Shown piece after piece: positions 25,038 through 33,481 of a DNA stretch of 50,227 nucleotides. The position numbers and the translations under genes are program-made. The stretch spans positions 1 to 50,227 of the forward strand of contig JBBIJR010000017.1 in NCBI GenBank assembly GCA_037445875.1, in the 5' to 3' direction. This DNA is from JBBIJR01 sp037445875 (GTDB lineage: Bacteria; CLD3; SB21). Each line of letters opens with the position of its first letter. Within the stretch, counting starts at the first letter, position 1. The notes below the pieces were generated by a model. The model ran no database searches, had not been told where the DNA came from, and saw nothing but the letters and a program-made list of their open reading frames with translations.

Positions 25038-26477
25038 ATGTCAGAAGACCTCCGTGAAGAATGTGGCATATTCGGAATATACGGCCACCCCGAAGCCGCC
25101 AAACTAACCTACCTCGGTCTCTATTCGCTTCAGCACCGCGGCCAGGAATCCACGGGAATCGTATCTTCCGACGGCCAGCGGCTCCACCGGCACGTGGGCA
25201 TGGGCCTCGTCGGGGACGTGTTTGCCGATCCGAAACTGTTCGAGGAACTCTCCGGGACAACGGCCATCGGGCACAACCGCTATTCCACGACCGGTGGAAG
25301 CTATCTCCAGAACGCCCAGCCCCTCTCGGCTATCATCAACACCGGCGAGATTGCCGCCGCGCACAACGGCAATCTCGTCAACTACTTCCAACTGCGCCGG
25401 GAACTCCAGGATCAGGGCGCCATTCTTCAGGGAAACAGCGATACCGAAGCCATACTCCATTTGGCGGCGCACTCCGGCATGCGGCGAGTAGAGGATCAAA
25501 TCAAGTATGCCCTCACGCAGATCCGGGGCGCCTATTCTCTGTTGCTGCTCACCAGAGACCGGCTTATGGCTGCCCGGGATCCTCACGGGATTCGCCCGCT
25601 GTGTCTCGGGCGTTTCGGCGAAGCCATGGTGCTGGCCAGCGAATCGTGCGCCCTTGACATTATCGGCGCCGAATACGAACGGGACGTCGAGCCCGGCGAG
25701 TTCATCGTCGTGGACGTAGCAGGTTTCCATTCCGAGATGCTGGTCAAGGAACGGCCCCGTCCGGCCCATTGTATTTTTGAATTCGTCTATTTCTCACGTC
25801 CCGACAGCAAGATATTCGGAGAAAACGTCGACAAGGCGCGCCGGGCCCTCGGCAAGCACCTGGCCGAAGAGCATCCGGTGGACGCCGACATAGTCATCAG
25901 TGTGCCGGACTCCAGCAACACAGCGGCAATCGGTTATTCGAGGCGTACGGGAATAAAATTCGAACTCGGTCTCATTCGGAACCACTATGTCGGCCGGACA
26001 TTCATCCACCCGGTACCGTCGATGCGGGATTTGAAAGTAAAAGTCAAATTCAACGCCGTCGAAGGTATACTCAAGGACAAGCGCGTAGTGGTGATCGACG
26101 ACTCCATCGTCAGGGGTACCACGCTGAAGCCTCTGATTTCCATGATCCGAAAAGCCGGTGCGAAAGAGGTTCACGTGCGCATCAGCTCCCCTCCGGTCGT
26201 GTCTCCCTGCTACTACGGAATGAATTTTCCCACCCGTGAGGAACTGATCGCCAACCGCAAGACAAAAGAGGAGATCCGTGAAGCCGTCGGCGCGGACAGC
26301 CTCGAGTACCTCTCGCTGGAGGGGCTGTTATCATCGGTTCCGCACGGGGAGCACCACTATTGCACAGCGTGTTTCAGCCGTCAGTATCCGATCCCCGTGG
26401 ACGAATCGACGGACAAAACCCAATGCGAACTGCCGCTCCCCGACCGTAAGGCAGCGACGACGCCGTCGACCGACTAA
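25038..26477 (+). CDS. purF: Amidophosphoribosyltransferase
   Basis: First committed enzyme of purine synthesis, making phosphoribosylamine from PRPP and glutamine. The start at 25038 gives an eight-residue propeptide before the catalytic Cys9 (REECGIFGIYG), as in the Bacillus-type enzyme that is processed to expose this Cys; an earlier in-frame ATG at 24951 would give an unlikely longer leader. The PRPP loop is VVIDDSIVRGTTL. Cys residues in AHCIFE, SPCYYG and YCTAC match the four ligands of the structural [4Fe-4S] cluster of the B. subtilis type. The stop overlaps the convergent TolB-like gene by 4 bases. Confidence 0.95.
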   Translation: MSEDLREECGIFGIYGHPEAAKLTYLGLYSLQHRGQESTGIVSSDGQRLHRHVGMGLVGDVFADPKLFEELSGTTAIGHNRYSTTGGSYLQNAQPLSAIINTGEIAAAHNGNLVNYFQLRRELQDQGAILQGNSDTEAILHLAAHSGMRRVEDQIKYALTQIRGAYSLLLLTRDRLMAARDPHGIRPLCLGRFGEAMVLASESCALDIIGAEYERDVEPGEFIVVDVAGFHSEMLVKERPRPAHCIFEFVYFSRPDSKIFGENVDKARRALGKHLAEEHPVDADIVISVPDSSNTAAIGYSRRTGIKFELGLIRNHYVGRTFIHPVPSMRDLKVKVKFNAVEGILKDKRVVVIDDSIVRGTTLKPLISMIRKAGAKEVHVRISSPPVVSPCYYGMNFPTREELIANRKTKEEIREAVGADSLEYLSLEGLLSSVPHGEHHYCTACFSRQYPIPVDESTDKTQCELPLPDRKAATTPSTD

Positions 26478-27541
26478 TCCACCCAATCGGCTACAAGAAT
26501 ATTCGTCTCTCCCCTTTTCCTGCCGAACCGGTTTGAGGCAAAAACCAACTTCTTGCCGTCCCGCGTGAACATCGGGAATCCATCGAAGGTATCGTTGAAC
26601 GTCACCTGCTCCAAACCGCTCCCATCTGTGTTGACCAGATAGAGATCGAAATTTCTGCCGTCCTTGCTGTTGACGTTGGAGGCAAAGATGATCCGCTTAC
26701 CATCCGGGTGGAAAAAGGGAGCAAAGCTGGCCTTGCCCAGATTCGTAACCTGCCTCATGTTGCGACCGTCTGCGTCCATCACGAATATCTCCAGGGCCGT
26801 CGGACGAACCAACCCATGCGTCACCAGTTCGTCATAGTCCTGCAAGTCCTTCTCTGTTTTCGGACGGCTGGCACGGAAAACAATTCGATTTCCATCCCAT
26901 GAAAAGAATGCACCGCCGTCGTATCCCTTTTCAAAGGTCAGACGCGTTTGGTTGGAACCGTCGAGGTTCATGACATAGAGTTCCGGATCCCCGTCCCGCA
27001 TGGACGTGAACACGATCTTGTCGCCAACCGGAGAGACGGTGGCTTCGGCGTCATACTTTCGGTTGTTGGTCACTCTGCGCAGATTCGAGCCGTTCACATC
27101 CACCAAGTACAGTTCGAATTCGTCATACAATTTCCAGACGTATCCCTTTGAGCGATCCGCCGTTGGTGGACAGCTGTCCATGAAGTCGTGTGTAGAGGCA
27201 TAGAGGATGGTCCGATCGTCGGGAAGGAAATACGCGCACGTAGTGCGCCCCTTACCGCTCGATATCATTTTTTTCCCTGACCCGTCTCCGTTCATGGTGA
27301 AGATCTGATCGCATTGCAACTCGCCGGAAGTTGCCTGAAACACCAATTGATCTTCTTTGAACGACCAGTACGCCTCTGCGTTTTCGCCACCATCGGTTAG
27401 CAATCGAACGTTACGAAGGTGTTTTTCGCCCGCAAATACAAGCGTATCCCAGGGCGGAGGTGCTACGGCGGCACTCACAGACCGATAAGTAGTTAATACA
27501 AAGACACAGGTGAACACGTACGATCCGACCCGGTTTGACAT
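26474..27541 (-). CDS. Secreted TolB-like WD40/PD40 beta-propeller protein
   Basis: About 355 residues from the ATG at 27541, which has GGAG at proper spacing; upstream in-frame ATGs lack one. A signal peptide ends near SVSAAVA. The body is a series of TolB-type repeats of the form SPVGDKIVFTSMRDGDPELYVMN and HPDGKRIIFASN, each ending in a loop with DGSN or DGSG, giving a six-bladed propeller. Despite the resemblance, there are no tolQRA or pal neighbours, so it is probably not the Tol system component. An exported binding or peptidase-associated propeller is likely. It lies divergent from the M1 aminopeptidase gene. Confidence 0.78.
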   Translation of the reverse strand: MSNRVGSYVFTCVFVLTTYRSVSAAVAPPPWDTLVFAGEKHLRNVRLLTDGGENAEAYWSFKEDQLVFQATSGELQCDQIFTMNGDGSGKKMISSGKGRTTCAYFLPDDRTILYASTHDFMDSCPPTADRSKGYVWKLYDEFELYLVDVNGSNLRRVTNNRKYDAEATVSPVGDKIVFTSMRDGDPELYVMNLDGSNQTRLTFEKGYDGGAFFSWDGNRIVFRASRPKTEKDLQDYDELVTHGLVRPTALEIFVMDADGRNMRQVTNLGKASFAPFFHPDGKRIIFASNVNSKDGRNFDLYLVNTDGSGLEQVTFNDTFDGFPMFTRDGKKLVFASNRFGRKRGETNILVADWVD

Positions 27542-27690
27542 GACCATCTCCACTTCTGTGTTTCTGTTTTCGTGGCGAAAAATAGGTTTTTTTACGAACT
27601 TTAGCAAAACAAAGCATTTAGTCGCTTTGTCCTTGAACATGTTGTTTCCCACCGTACATTCCTGCATTCTCCCGTTCTAAAGGAGTCCCC

Positions 27691-29548
27691 ATGGTCCGCC
27701 TTTCCTTTATCCCCTGTATTTGGCTGGTTCTTTGCACAGCTCTTTCCTGCTCCGCGCCGCCTCGTGACCCTCATTCCTTTTCGCGTCCTGATGAGATAGC
27801 CGTCACCCACATTGACCTCGATCTGGCTGTCCGGTTCGATCAGCGCATCCTCTCGGGCTCCGCCAGGTTGCGTCTCGATCACAGAAAATCCGCTCGCGAA
27901 CTCTGGCTTGACACACGTGGTCTCGAGATCTTAAGAATAACGGCGGATTCTCAGGAAACACCCGCACGATTTCGCCTTGGCGATGCCGTCGAATACCTGG
28001 GTAAGCCGCTGATCGTCCAGATTCCCCCGGGCACGGAATTCGTTACGGTCTACTACTCGACAACGGAGCACTCCGACGCCCTTCAGTGGCTGGAACCTCG
28101 TCAAACATCGGGCGGACACCCGTTCTTGTTCACTCAGTCTCAGGCGATTCTGGCCAGGTCGTGGGTACCGTGTCAGGACAGTCCGGGTTCGCGCTTTACC
28201 TATTCTGCCCGCATCACGTGCCCCCCCGGCCTCATGGCTGTCATGAGCGCTCGTAACGATACGGTGACGTCCGCAGAAGGGGTGTATCGTTTCAATATGG
28301 AACTGCCGATACCGGCCTACCTCCTGGCGCTTGCTGTGGGGGACATCGCGTTCCGGTCGGTCGGCCCGCGAACCGGAATCTATGCGGAGCCTGTGATGCT
28401 CGATCGGGCGGCATGGGAATTTGCAGACACAGAGTCGATGCTTCAAGCGGCCGAGCGTCTGCTGGGTCCGTATCGCTGGGGTCGGTACGATCTGCTGGTG
28501 CTTCCACCGAGTTTTCCGTTCGGGGGGATGGAAAATCCCCGATTGACGTTTGCGACGCCGACGGTAATCGCCGGGGACCGCTCGCTGGTTGCTCTGGTGG
28601 CGCACGAGCTTGCCCATTCCNNNNNNNNNNAACCTCACGACCGCGGCCACGTGGAACGACATCTGGCTCAACGAAGGCTTCACCACGTATTTCGAACGGC
28701 GGATAGTGGAAGAGGTTTATGGCCGCGAGTACGCCGACATGGAGGCCGTCATCGCCCGCCAGATTCTTGATGACGATCTGCGGGAGATGGGACCCGACAG
28801 CGCGGACACACAACTGTATCTGCAGCTGGAGGGAAGATCACCGGATGATGCGAGTGATTTCATATACGAAAAGGGCTACTTCTTCCTGCGGTTGTTGGAG
28901 GAGTCGTTCGGCCGCAGGGAGTGGGACCGCTTCTTGCTTGGGTACTTTGACCGTTTCGCTTTTCGAACCATCTCGACGCGGGAGTTCACAACGTATCTGA
29001 GGGACGGTCTCATGCATCATGATCGCAAACTGGAAGAGAGCCTCAGGATCGAAGAGTGGATATACGGTCGCGGCGTGCCTTCAAATTGTCCCACGGTACG
29101 ATCAGAGGCCTTTGTACGCGTCGATAAGGAAATCGCTGCGTGGCGGGAGGGAAAACCGGCACGAGAACTGGAGACCAGTCAATGGACGTCACAGCAGTGG
29201 ATTCACTTCCTGAAGCGCCTTCCGGAGGCGCTGCCGCTGAACAGCATGGAAGAACTTGACAACGCCTTTCTTTTTTCACGATCGGGCAATTCAGAGATCA
29301 TGTTCGAATGGCTTGAGCGAGTGGTTGAGAGTGGATACCATGAGGGTTATCCCGCACTGGAGAAGTTTCTGACAAGTGTCGGGCGCCGAAAGTTCGTGAA
29401 ACCCCTCTTTGGCAAGCTGGTTGAAAGCAGGGACGGGCGCCTCCTGGCCCAAAGGATTTATGCCAGGGCCCGGCCTGGCTATCATCCTTTGACCGCCCGG
29501 AGCATAGATGCGATTATTGGTGCCTACCCAGACTCGTCATATAATTGA
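27691..29548 (+). CDS. M1-family zinc aminopeptidase, lipoprotein, interrupted by an assembly gap
   Basis: About 618 residues when the gap is corrected. The signal peptide ends in a lipobox (CTALSC), so it is a lipid-anchored exopeptidase removing N-terminal residues from peptides. It has GGMENP (substrate N-terminus binding) at ~273-278, zinc-binding HELAHS at 305-310, then the N-run, then NLTTAATWNDIWLNEGF with the third zinc ligand Glu. The sequence resumes in another frame because 10 N stand where the family motif HExxHS-W-(S/T)-G-N predicts 9 bases. The C-terminal helical domain (~430-618) resembles the leukotriene A4 hydrolase type. With the OPT transporter and PepT nearby it supports peptide use. 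Confidence 0.88.
28621..28630. other. Assembly gap (10 N) in the aminopeptidase active site
   Basis: Ten N between HELAHS and NLTTAATW. The family motif implies nine missing bases encoding Trp-Ser/Thr-Gly, so the placeholder length itself causes the apparent frame change. Confidence 0.9.
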
Positions 29549-29572
29549 CTATAGTCATATTATTGACGTCAA
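29546..29572. promoter_or_regulatory. Two adjacent TGAC/GTCA palindromes, candidate operator
   Basis: TGACTATAGTCA (29546-29557, overlapping the aminopeptidase stop) and TTGACGTCAA (29563-29572) are perfect palindromes with the same TGAC-GTCA half-sites, centred about 16 bases apart. They lie ~100-120 bases before the histidine kinase gene in an AT-rich stretch, as expected for a dimeric regulator site. Confidence 0.5.
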
Positions 29573-29644
29573 CTTAGTGACACTGACTGGACGATGCGCT
29601 GTTAAGTACTCTAATTACAATATAATAGTTGGGGCACAATTGTT

Positions 29645-29665
29645 GTAGGTCAAAGGATGACCTAC
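29645..29665 (+). promoter_or_regulatory. Hairpin presenting the AAGGA ribosome-binding site in its loop
   Basis: GTAGGTCA-AAGGA-TGACCTAC, a perfect 8-base stem with the purine-rich AAGGA as the five-base loop, ends 4 bases before the proposed GTG start at 29670. It may be an RNA control element, or a DNA operator since it also contains GGTCA/TGACC half-sites. Confidence 0.5.
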
Positions 29666-29669
29666 CTTT

Positions 29670-30536
29670 GTGGATGTTGACCTGTTCCGCTCAAGAAGCT
29701 TAGCGGAGTGTGACACAACACGCATGATGAATACTGCGCCATTGTATCCTGAGCCGGGAAACGGGCGGGCCACCAACTCCCTCGACGGCGAGCCTTTGGA
29801 GTCGACTTCCTTGCAAAGGAACGAGTCATCGCAATCGGATAATGAACGCCTTGGATTCATTTCCAATTTTTCCCACGAGCTAAGGAATCCCCTGTCATCC
29901 ATTGTCGGCACACTGGACTATCTGTTGACGCATCGCGCGCACGAGGTGTCCTCCGTACGCGATCTCCTCGAGCGCATGGACCGGTCTGCCAGACATGTGC
30001 TGGAGGTTCTCAACACGCTGGTCGACTACTCGCGCCTGGAGGCCGGCAAACTCGCGCTCCGTCGGGAATGGACCGACTTGAACGTGGTGATTCGCAGCGC
30101 CAGGGACATTGCCATTGGGTATGTCGAAAAACTCGGAAAACATGCGCTGACCATCGACACCGGTGCGCTGTACGACTTGCCTCCCATTCATGCCGACGAA
30201 ACGAAGATAAGACAGGTGCTGATCAATATCCTGCATAACGCTGTGAAATTTACGGAGGAGGGTACCATCCACCTGATTACATGGATTGAAAACGATCACG
30301 TTCACATTGCCGTGAAGGACAACGGTATCGGGATTCGTACGCGGGACCGCGACAAGATCTTCAAGGCGTATGAGCAAGTCAATCCTTCTGACCATCCGTA
30401 CGGAGCCGGGCTGGGCCTCTACATCTCGAAGAGTATTGTGGAAATGCATGGCGGACGAATCTGGTTTGAAAGTGAATACGGTCAAGGCACGACATTCTAC
30501 GTTGCGCTGCCCATCCACACATCTCCACCGTCGTGA
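29670..30536 (+). CDS. Soluble histidine kinase without a sensor domain
   Basis: 288 residues, cytoplasmic: no membrane segment and only ~55 residues, apparently disordered, before the dimerisation domain. The phospho-acceptor His69 lies in SNFSHELRNPLSS. The ATPase domain has the N box (INILHNAVKF), VKDNGIGI, and GAGLGLYISKSIVEMHGG. The GTG at 29670 is the proposed start; the ATG pair near 29724 has no ribosome-binding site. The stop overlaps the GTG of the response regulator (GTGA), so they form a translationally coupled two-component pair. The signal is unknown; the kinase may be controlled by a partner protein. An OPT peptide transporter follows the pair. Confidence 0.86.
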   Translation: MDVDLFRSRSLAECDTTRMMNTAPLYPEPGNGRATNSLDGEPLESTSLQRNESSQSDNERLGFISNFSHELRNPLSSIVGTLDYLLTHRAHEVSSVRDLLERMDRSARHVLEVLNTLVDYSRLEAGKLALRREWTDLNVVIRSARDIAIGYVEKLGKHALTIDTGALYDLPPIHADETKIRQVLINILHNAVKFTEEGTIHLITWIENDHVHIAVKDNGIGIRTRDRDKIFKAYEQVNPSDHPYGAGLGLYISKSIVEMHGGRIWFESEYGQGTTFYVALPIHTSPPS

Positions 30537-31024
30537 GGGTTGACCACGTGGAGAGAGAATCCATGCCGATACCCGCAGCGCAGGCCGCGCCCCACGGCCA
30601 AACATCGCCCGGCCAACCCGCGGCGATCTCCGGAGGACACATCCTGATCGTCGACGACGATGAATTGGTGGGGTCAACGGTGGCGCTGATGCTGGAGACA
30701 GCCGGCTACTCTACTCGCGTTGTGGTAAGCGGCGTGGAGGCCCTTCGGTGGCTGGAATTGGAACGATACGATCTCATCGTAACGGACCTCTGCATGCCGG
30801 TCATGTCCGGCTGGGAGCTCATAGCCGAGATTCGTTCTCGTCTCGGGTCCATCCCGGTGTTCATCCTCACCGCTTTCGTGGATGAGTTGCTGTACGAGAG
30901 CAAGGGCCGCGCAGACGATCTCCAGGTCGACGAGATTCTCTTGAAGCCCGTTCGGCTGAAGGACCTTCTCGGACGGCTGGCGGCCTACCTGCCTCCTCAG
31001 GTACGGCCACGCGCCGGACCGTAA
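30533..31024 (+). CDS. Single-domain response regulator
   Basis: 163 residues from a GTG that overlaps the kinase stop codon; the ATG at 30563 is an alternative. A ~40-residue leader rich in Ala, Pro and Gln is followed by one receiver domain: acidic VDDDE, phospho-acceptor Asp85 (IVTDLCMP), Thr in FILTAF and Lys in ILLKPV. There is no DNA-binding or enzyme output domain, so it acts by protein contact or as a relay or phosphate sink for the coupled kinase. It ends before a strong terminator. Confidence 0.87.
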   Translation: MRVDHVERESMPIPAAQAAPHGQTSPGQPAAISGGHILIVDDDELVGSTVALMLETAGYSTRVVVSGVEALRWLELERYDLIVTDLCMPVMSGWELIAEIRSRLGSIPVFILTAFVDELLYESKGRADDLQVDEILLKPVRLKDLLGRLAAYLPPQVRPRAGP

Positions 31025-31064
31025 ACCTTAGCCCCCTTTATCCCCCTTCTTATAGTGAGAACCA

Positions 31065-31099
31065 ATAGAGTGCGGGCTTCGCCTGCACTCTATTTTTTT
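31065..31099 (+). terminator. Rho-independent terminator after the kinase/regulator pair
   Basis: ATAGAGTGC (31065-31073) pairs perfectly with GCACTCTAT (31085-31093), with inner GGC/GCC pairs and a tight TTC loop, followed by seven T. This separates the two-component pair from the OPT transporter. Confidence 0.88.
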
Positions 31100-31153
31100 A
31101 CCGGAGTGCTCCAATTTCGCTTGCTTATCGTGGGCCTCGAATCTATATTTCCC

Positions 31154-31167
31154 GTCGAAAATTCGAC
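31154..31167. promoter_or_regulatory. Small palindrome upstream of the OPT transporter
   Basis: GTCGAA-AA-TTCGAC, a 6+6 inverted repeat 122 bases before the OPT start codon, in the only intergenic region that can hold its promoter. A weak operator candidate. Confidence 0.3.
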
Positions 31168-31288
31168 CGGAGGGTGGTCGCGTACGCCAAGGCGATTCTT
31201 CAAACGCACTTTCCCCAACCCGATGTTCCCAAACACTCACCTTCGCAGCCACACGCTGTATTCCATCCGAAAAAGGTAGGAGGCCTCC

Positions 31289-33271
31289 ATGAGCGACCAT
31301 GCTTCTCAAGTCAAGGGCTTGCCGGGCAACGCGTACACCGAACTAAGAACCGGTGAGGAATACATCCCGTTGATGGCGCCAACGCAGATGTATCCCGAGG
31401 TCAACGGACGATCGGTTTTCTGGGGCTTGCTTATGGCGATGGTGTTTTCCGCGGCGGCGGCCTATCTCGGTCTGAAGATCGGTCAGGTCTTCGAGGCTGC
31501 CATACCCATTGCGATCATAGCAGTCGGGCTCTCGGCCGCTTCCAAGCGGAAGAACGCACTCGGCGAGAACGTGATCATACAGTCGATCGGCGCCAATTCC
31601 GGAGCTGTCGTCGCTGGTGCCATTTTCACGATCCCGGCGTTGTACATTCTCCAACTGAATGCGGAGTTCTACCAGGTATTCTTTGCGTCCCTGTTCGGGG
31701 CTTTTCTTGGAATCCTGTTCCTCATTCCTTTCCGCAAGTATTTCGTAGCCGACATGCACGGCCGGTTTCCTTTCCCCGAAGCGACTGCCACCACCGAAGT
31801 GCTCGTTGCCGGCGAGAAGGGCGGTCAGCAGGCCCTGGTACTCGTCATCAGCGGTCTGATCGGAGGCGCGTACGATTTCGCCATCGCAACGTTTGGCTGG
31901 TGGTCGGAGGTATTCACGACACGGGTAGTCCCCTTCGGGGACGCATTGGCCGAGAAGGCCCGTATCGTCTTCCGTATCAACGTGGGCGCGGCAGTCACGG
32001 GTCTGGGGTACATCGTCGGTCTGAAGTACTCCGCCATCATCTGTGCCGGTTCCTTTGTCTCGTGGTACCTGCTAATCCCTGTTATCGCACACATCGGCGA
32101 TGCATTGACCGTGCCGATCGGCGCCAATATTTCCCAATTGATCTGTGACATGACGGCAGAGGAAATTTTTCGCAACTACGTTCGTCACGTGGGCATCGGC
32201 GGTATCGCGATGGCGGGCATCATTGGTATCATTCGTTCGTCGAAGATCATCCGGTCGGCCTTCACGCTGGGATTCAAGGAAATCGTTGGAGGCAGAATGG
32301 CCGGCAACCAGCAGCTGAGAACGCAGAGGGACCTCGCGATGAGCATCATCGCCGGAGGCATATTGCTGACCGCTCTTCTGATCCTCGTGTTCTTTCACAT
32401 GGGTGTCGTACACAACCTGTTCCAGGCCATGATCGGACTGCTCATCGTGTTGATCATATCCTTTCTCTTCACCACCGTCGCAGCGAACGCAATCGCCATT
32501 GTGGGAACCAATCCCGTTTCCGGCATGACACTGATGACGCTCATTATTTCCTCCATCATTCTCGTGTCCGTTGGACTGACAGGGGAGATTGGAATGGTCA
32601 GCGCCCTGATCATCGGCGGAGTCGTATGCACGGCCCTTTCCTGTGCCGGGGCCTTCATCACCGATTTGAAGATCGGTTACTGGCTGGGGTCGTCCCCTTA
32701 TAAGCAACAGACGTGGAAGTTTGCCGGCGCTCTCGTGTCCGCCGCCACGGTGGGATGGGTCATGCTGATACTCAACGAGACGTACGGTTTCACTGGGCCC
32801 GATGCGCTCGTCGCGCCACAGGCCAACGCCATGGCGGCGGTCATCCAGCCGCTCATGACCGGACAACCGGCTCCCTGGATGTTGTATCTGGCCGGTGCCT
32901 TCATGGCTCTCGTCCTGACCATGCTGGGTGTACCCGCTCTCGCCTTTGCGCTCGGTATGTACATCCCCCTGGAGTTGAACACGCCTTTGCTGGTAGGAGG
33001 ACTGATTTCCCACTTCGTATCCACGAGGAGCTCCGACCAAAAGCTGAATACCGCCCGCCGCGAACGTGGTACCTTGATCGCGTCCGGGTTCATTGCCGGC
33101 GGCGCGCTGATGGGCGTTGTCAGCGCCATACTCCGTTACGCCGGTTTCAACTGGATCGATGCAGAATGGGCCGAGTCCCACACGGCCGAGATCTTGGCCC
33201 TCTTCATGTTCGCCGGAATATGCTCCTACATGTACTGGGATGCGCGCCGTGCCAGGGTGGAGGCAGAATGA
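31289..33271 (+). CDS. OPT-family oligopeptide/metal-chelate transporter
   Basis: 660-residue polytopic membrane protein of the OPT family with roughly 15-16 hydrophobic segments, probably proton-driven uptake of oligopeptides or metal-peptide chelates across the inner membrane. The N-terminal LTGEEYIP-like region (RTGEEYIPLMAPTQMYPEVN), the FPEATATTEVL motif after the third or fourth segment and the NPVSGMTLMTL motif are characteristic. GTAGGAGG lies eight bases before the ATG. With PepT encoded convergently downstream and the aminopeptidase upstream, peptide import fits better than iron-siderophore transport, but the family cannot be resolved by sequence alone. It ends in a hairpin-rich terminator region. 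Confidence 0.88.
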   Translation: MSDHASQVKGLPGNAYTELRTGEEYIPLMAPTQMYPEVNGRSVFWGLLMAMVFSAAAAYLGLKIGQVFEAAIPIAIIAVGLSAASKRKNALGENVIIQSIGANSGAVVAGAIFTIPALYILQLNAEFYQVFFASLFGAFLGILFLIPFRKYFVADMHGRFPFPEATATTEVLVAGEKGGQQALVLVISGLIGGAYDFAIATFGWWSEVFTTRVVPFGDALAEKARIVFRINVGAAVTGLGYIVGLKYSAIICAGSFVSWYLLIPVIAHIGDALTVPIGANISQLICDMTAEEIFRNYVRHVGIGGIAMAGIIGIIRSSKIIRSAFTLGFKEIVGGRMAGNQQLRTQRDLAMSIIAGGILLTALLILVFFHMGVVHNLFQAMIGLLIVLIISFLFTTVAANAIAIVGTNPVSGMTLMTLIISSIILVSVGLTGEIGMVSALIIGGVVCTALSCAGAFITDLKIGYWLGSSPYKQQTWKFAGALVSAATVGWVMLILNETYGFTGPDALVAPQANAMAAVIQPLMTGQPAPWMLYLAGAFMALVLTMLGVPALAFALGMYIPLELNTPLLVGGLISHFVSTRSSDQKLNTARRERGTLIASGFIAGGALMGVVSAILRYAGFNWIDAEWAESHTAEILALFMFAGICSYMYWDARRARVEAE

Positions 33272-33339
33272 TTTTTCCGGAGCGTCAAATTCTTCTGGAC
33301 TTTTCCGGAGGATTTATCGTAAATTAATGTCCCCCAAAA

Positions 33340-33358
33340 CGGAGGTTCCCCACCTCCG
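33340..33358 (+). repeat. Small hairpin before the OPT terminator
   Basis: CGGAGGT-TCCCC-ACCTCCG, a 7-base stem without T-run, just upstream of the terminator at 33373. Confidence 0.4.
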
Positions 33359-33372
33359 GGCTACGATAGAGA

Positions 33373-33402
33373 CCCAGGGCTTCCCTCACCCTGGGTTTTT
33401 TG
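33373..33402 (+). terminator. Rho-independent terminator of the OPT gene
   Basis: CCCAGGG (33373-33379) and CCCTGGG (33389-33395) form a perfect stem around a nine-base loop, followed by six T. Confidence 0.85.
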
Positions 33403-33433
33403 TTATCTTGTTGTTAACACATATGTTAAGAAA

Positions 33434-33457
33434 AAGCCCCGATAACTGTCGGGGCTT
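33434..33457 (-). terminator. Terminator of pepT, read on the minus strand
   Basis: AAGCCCCGA / TCGGGGCTT, 9-base stem with a six-base loop. On the minus strand it is followed by a T-run (AAAAA at 33431-33435 on the plus strand). It lies 25 bases after the pepT stop and together with the previous element insulates two convergent genes. Confidence 0.82.
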
Positions 33458-33481
33458 CATCCTGCAAGAGGGATAGTCGAG

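Noticed and set aside
26474..27541. A Tol-Pal system
   Set aside because: Only a TolB-like propeller is present; there is no tolQ, tolR, tolA or pal nearby.
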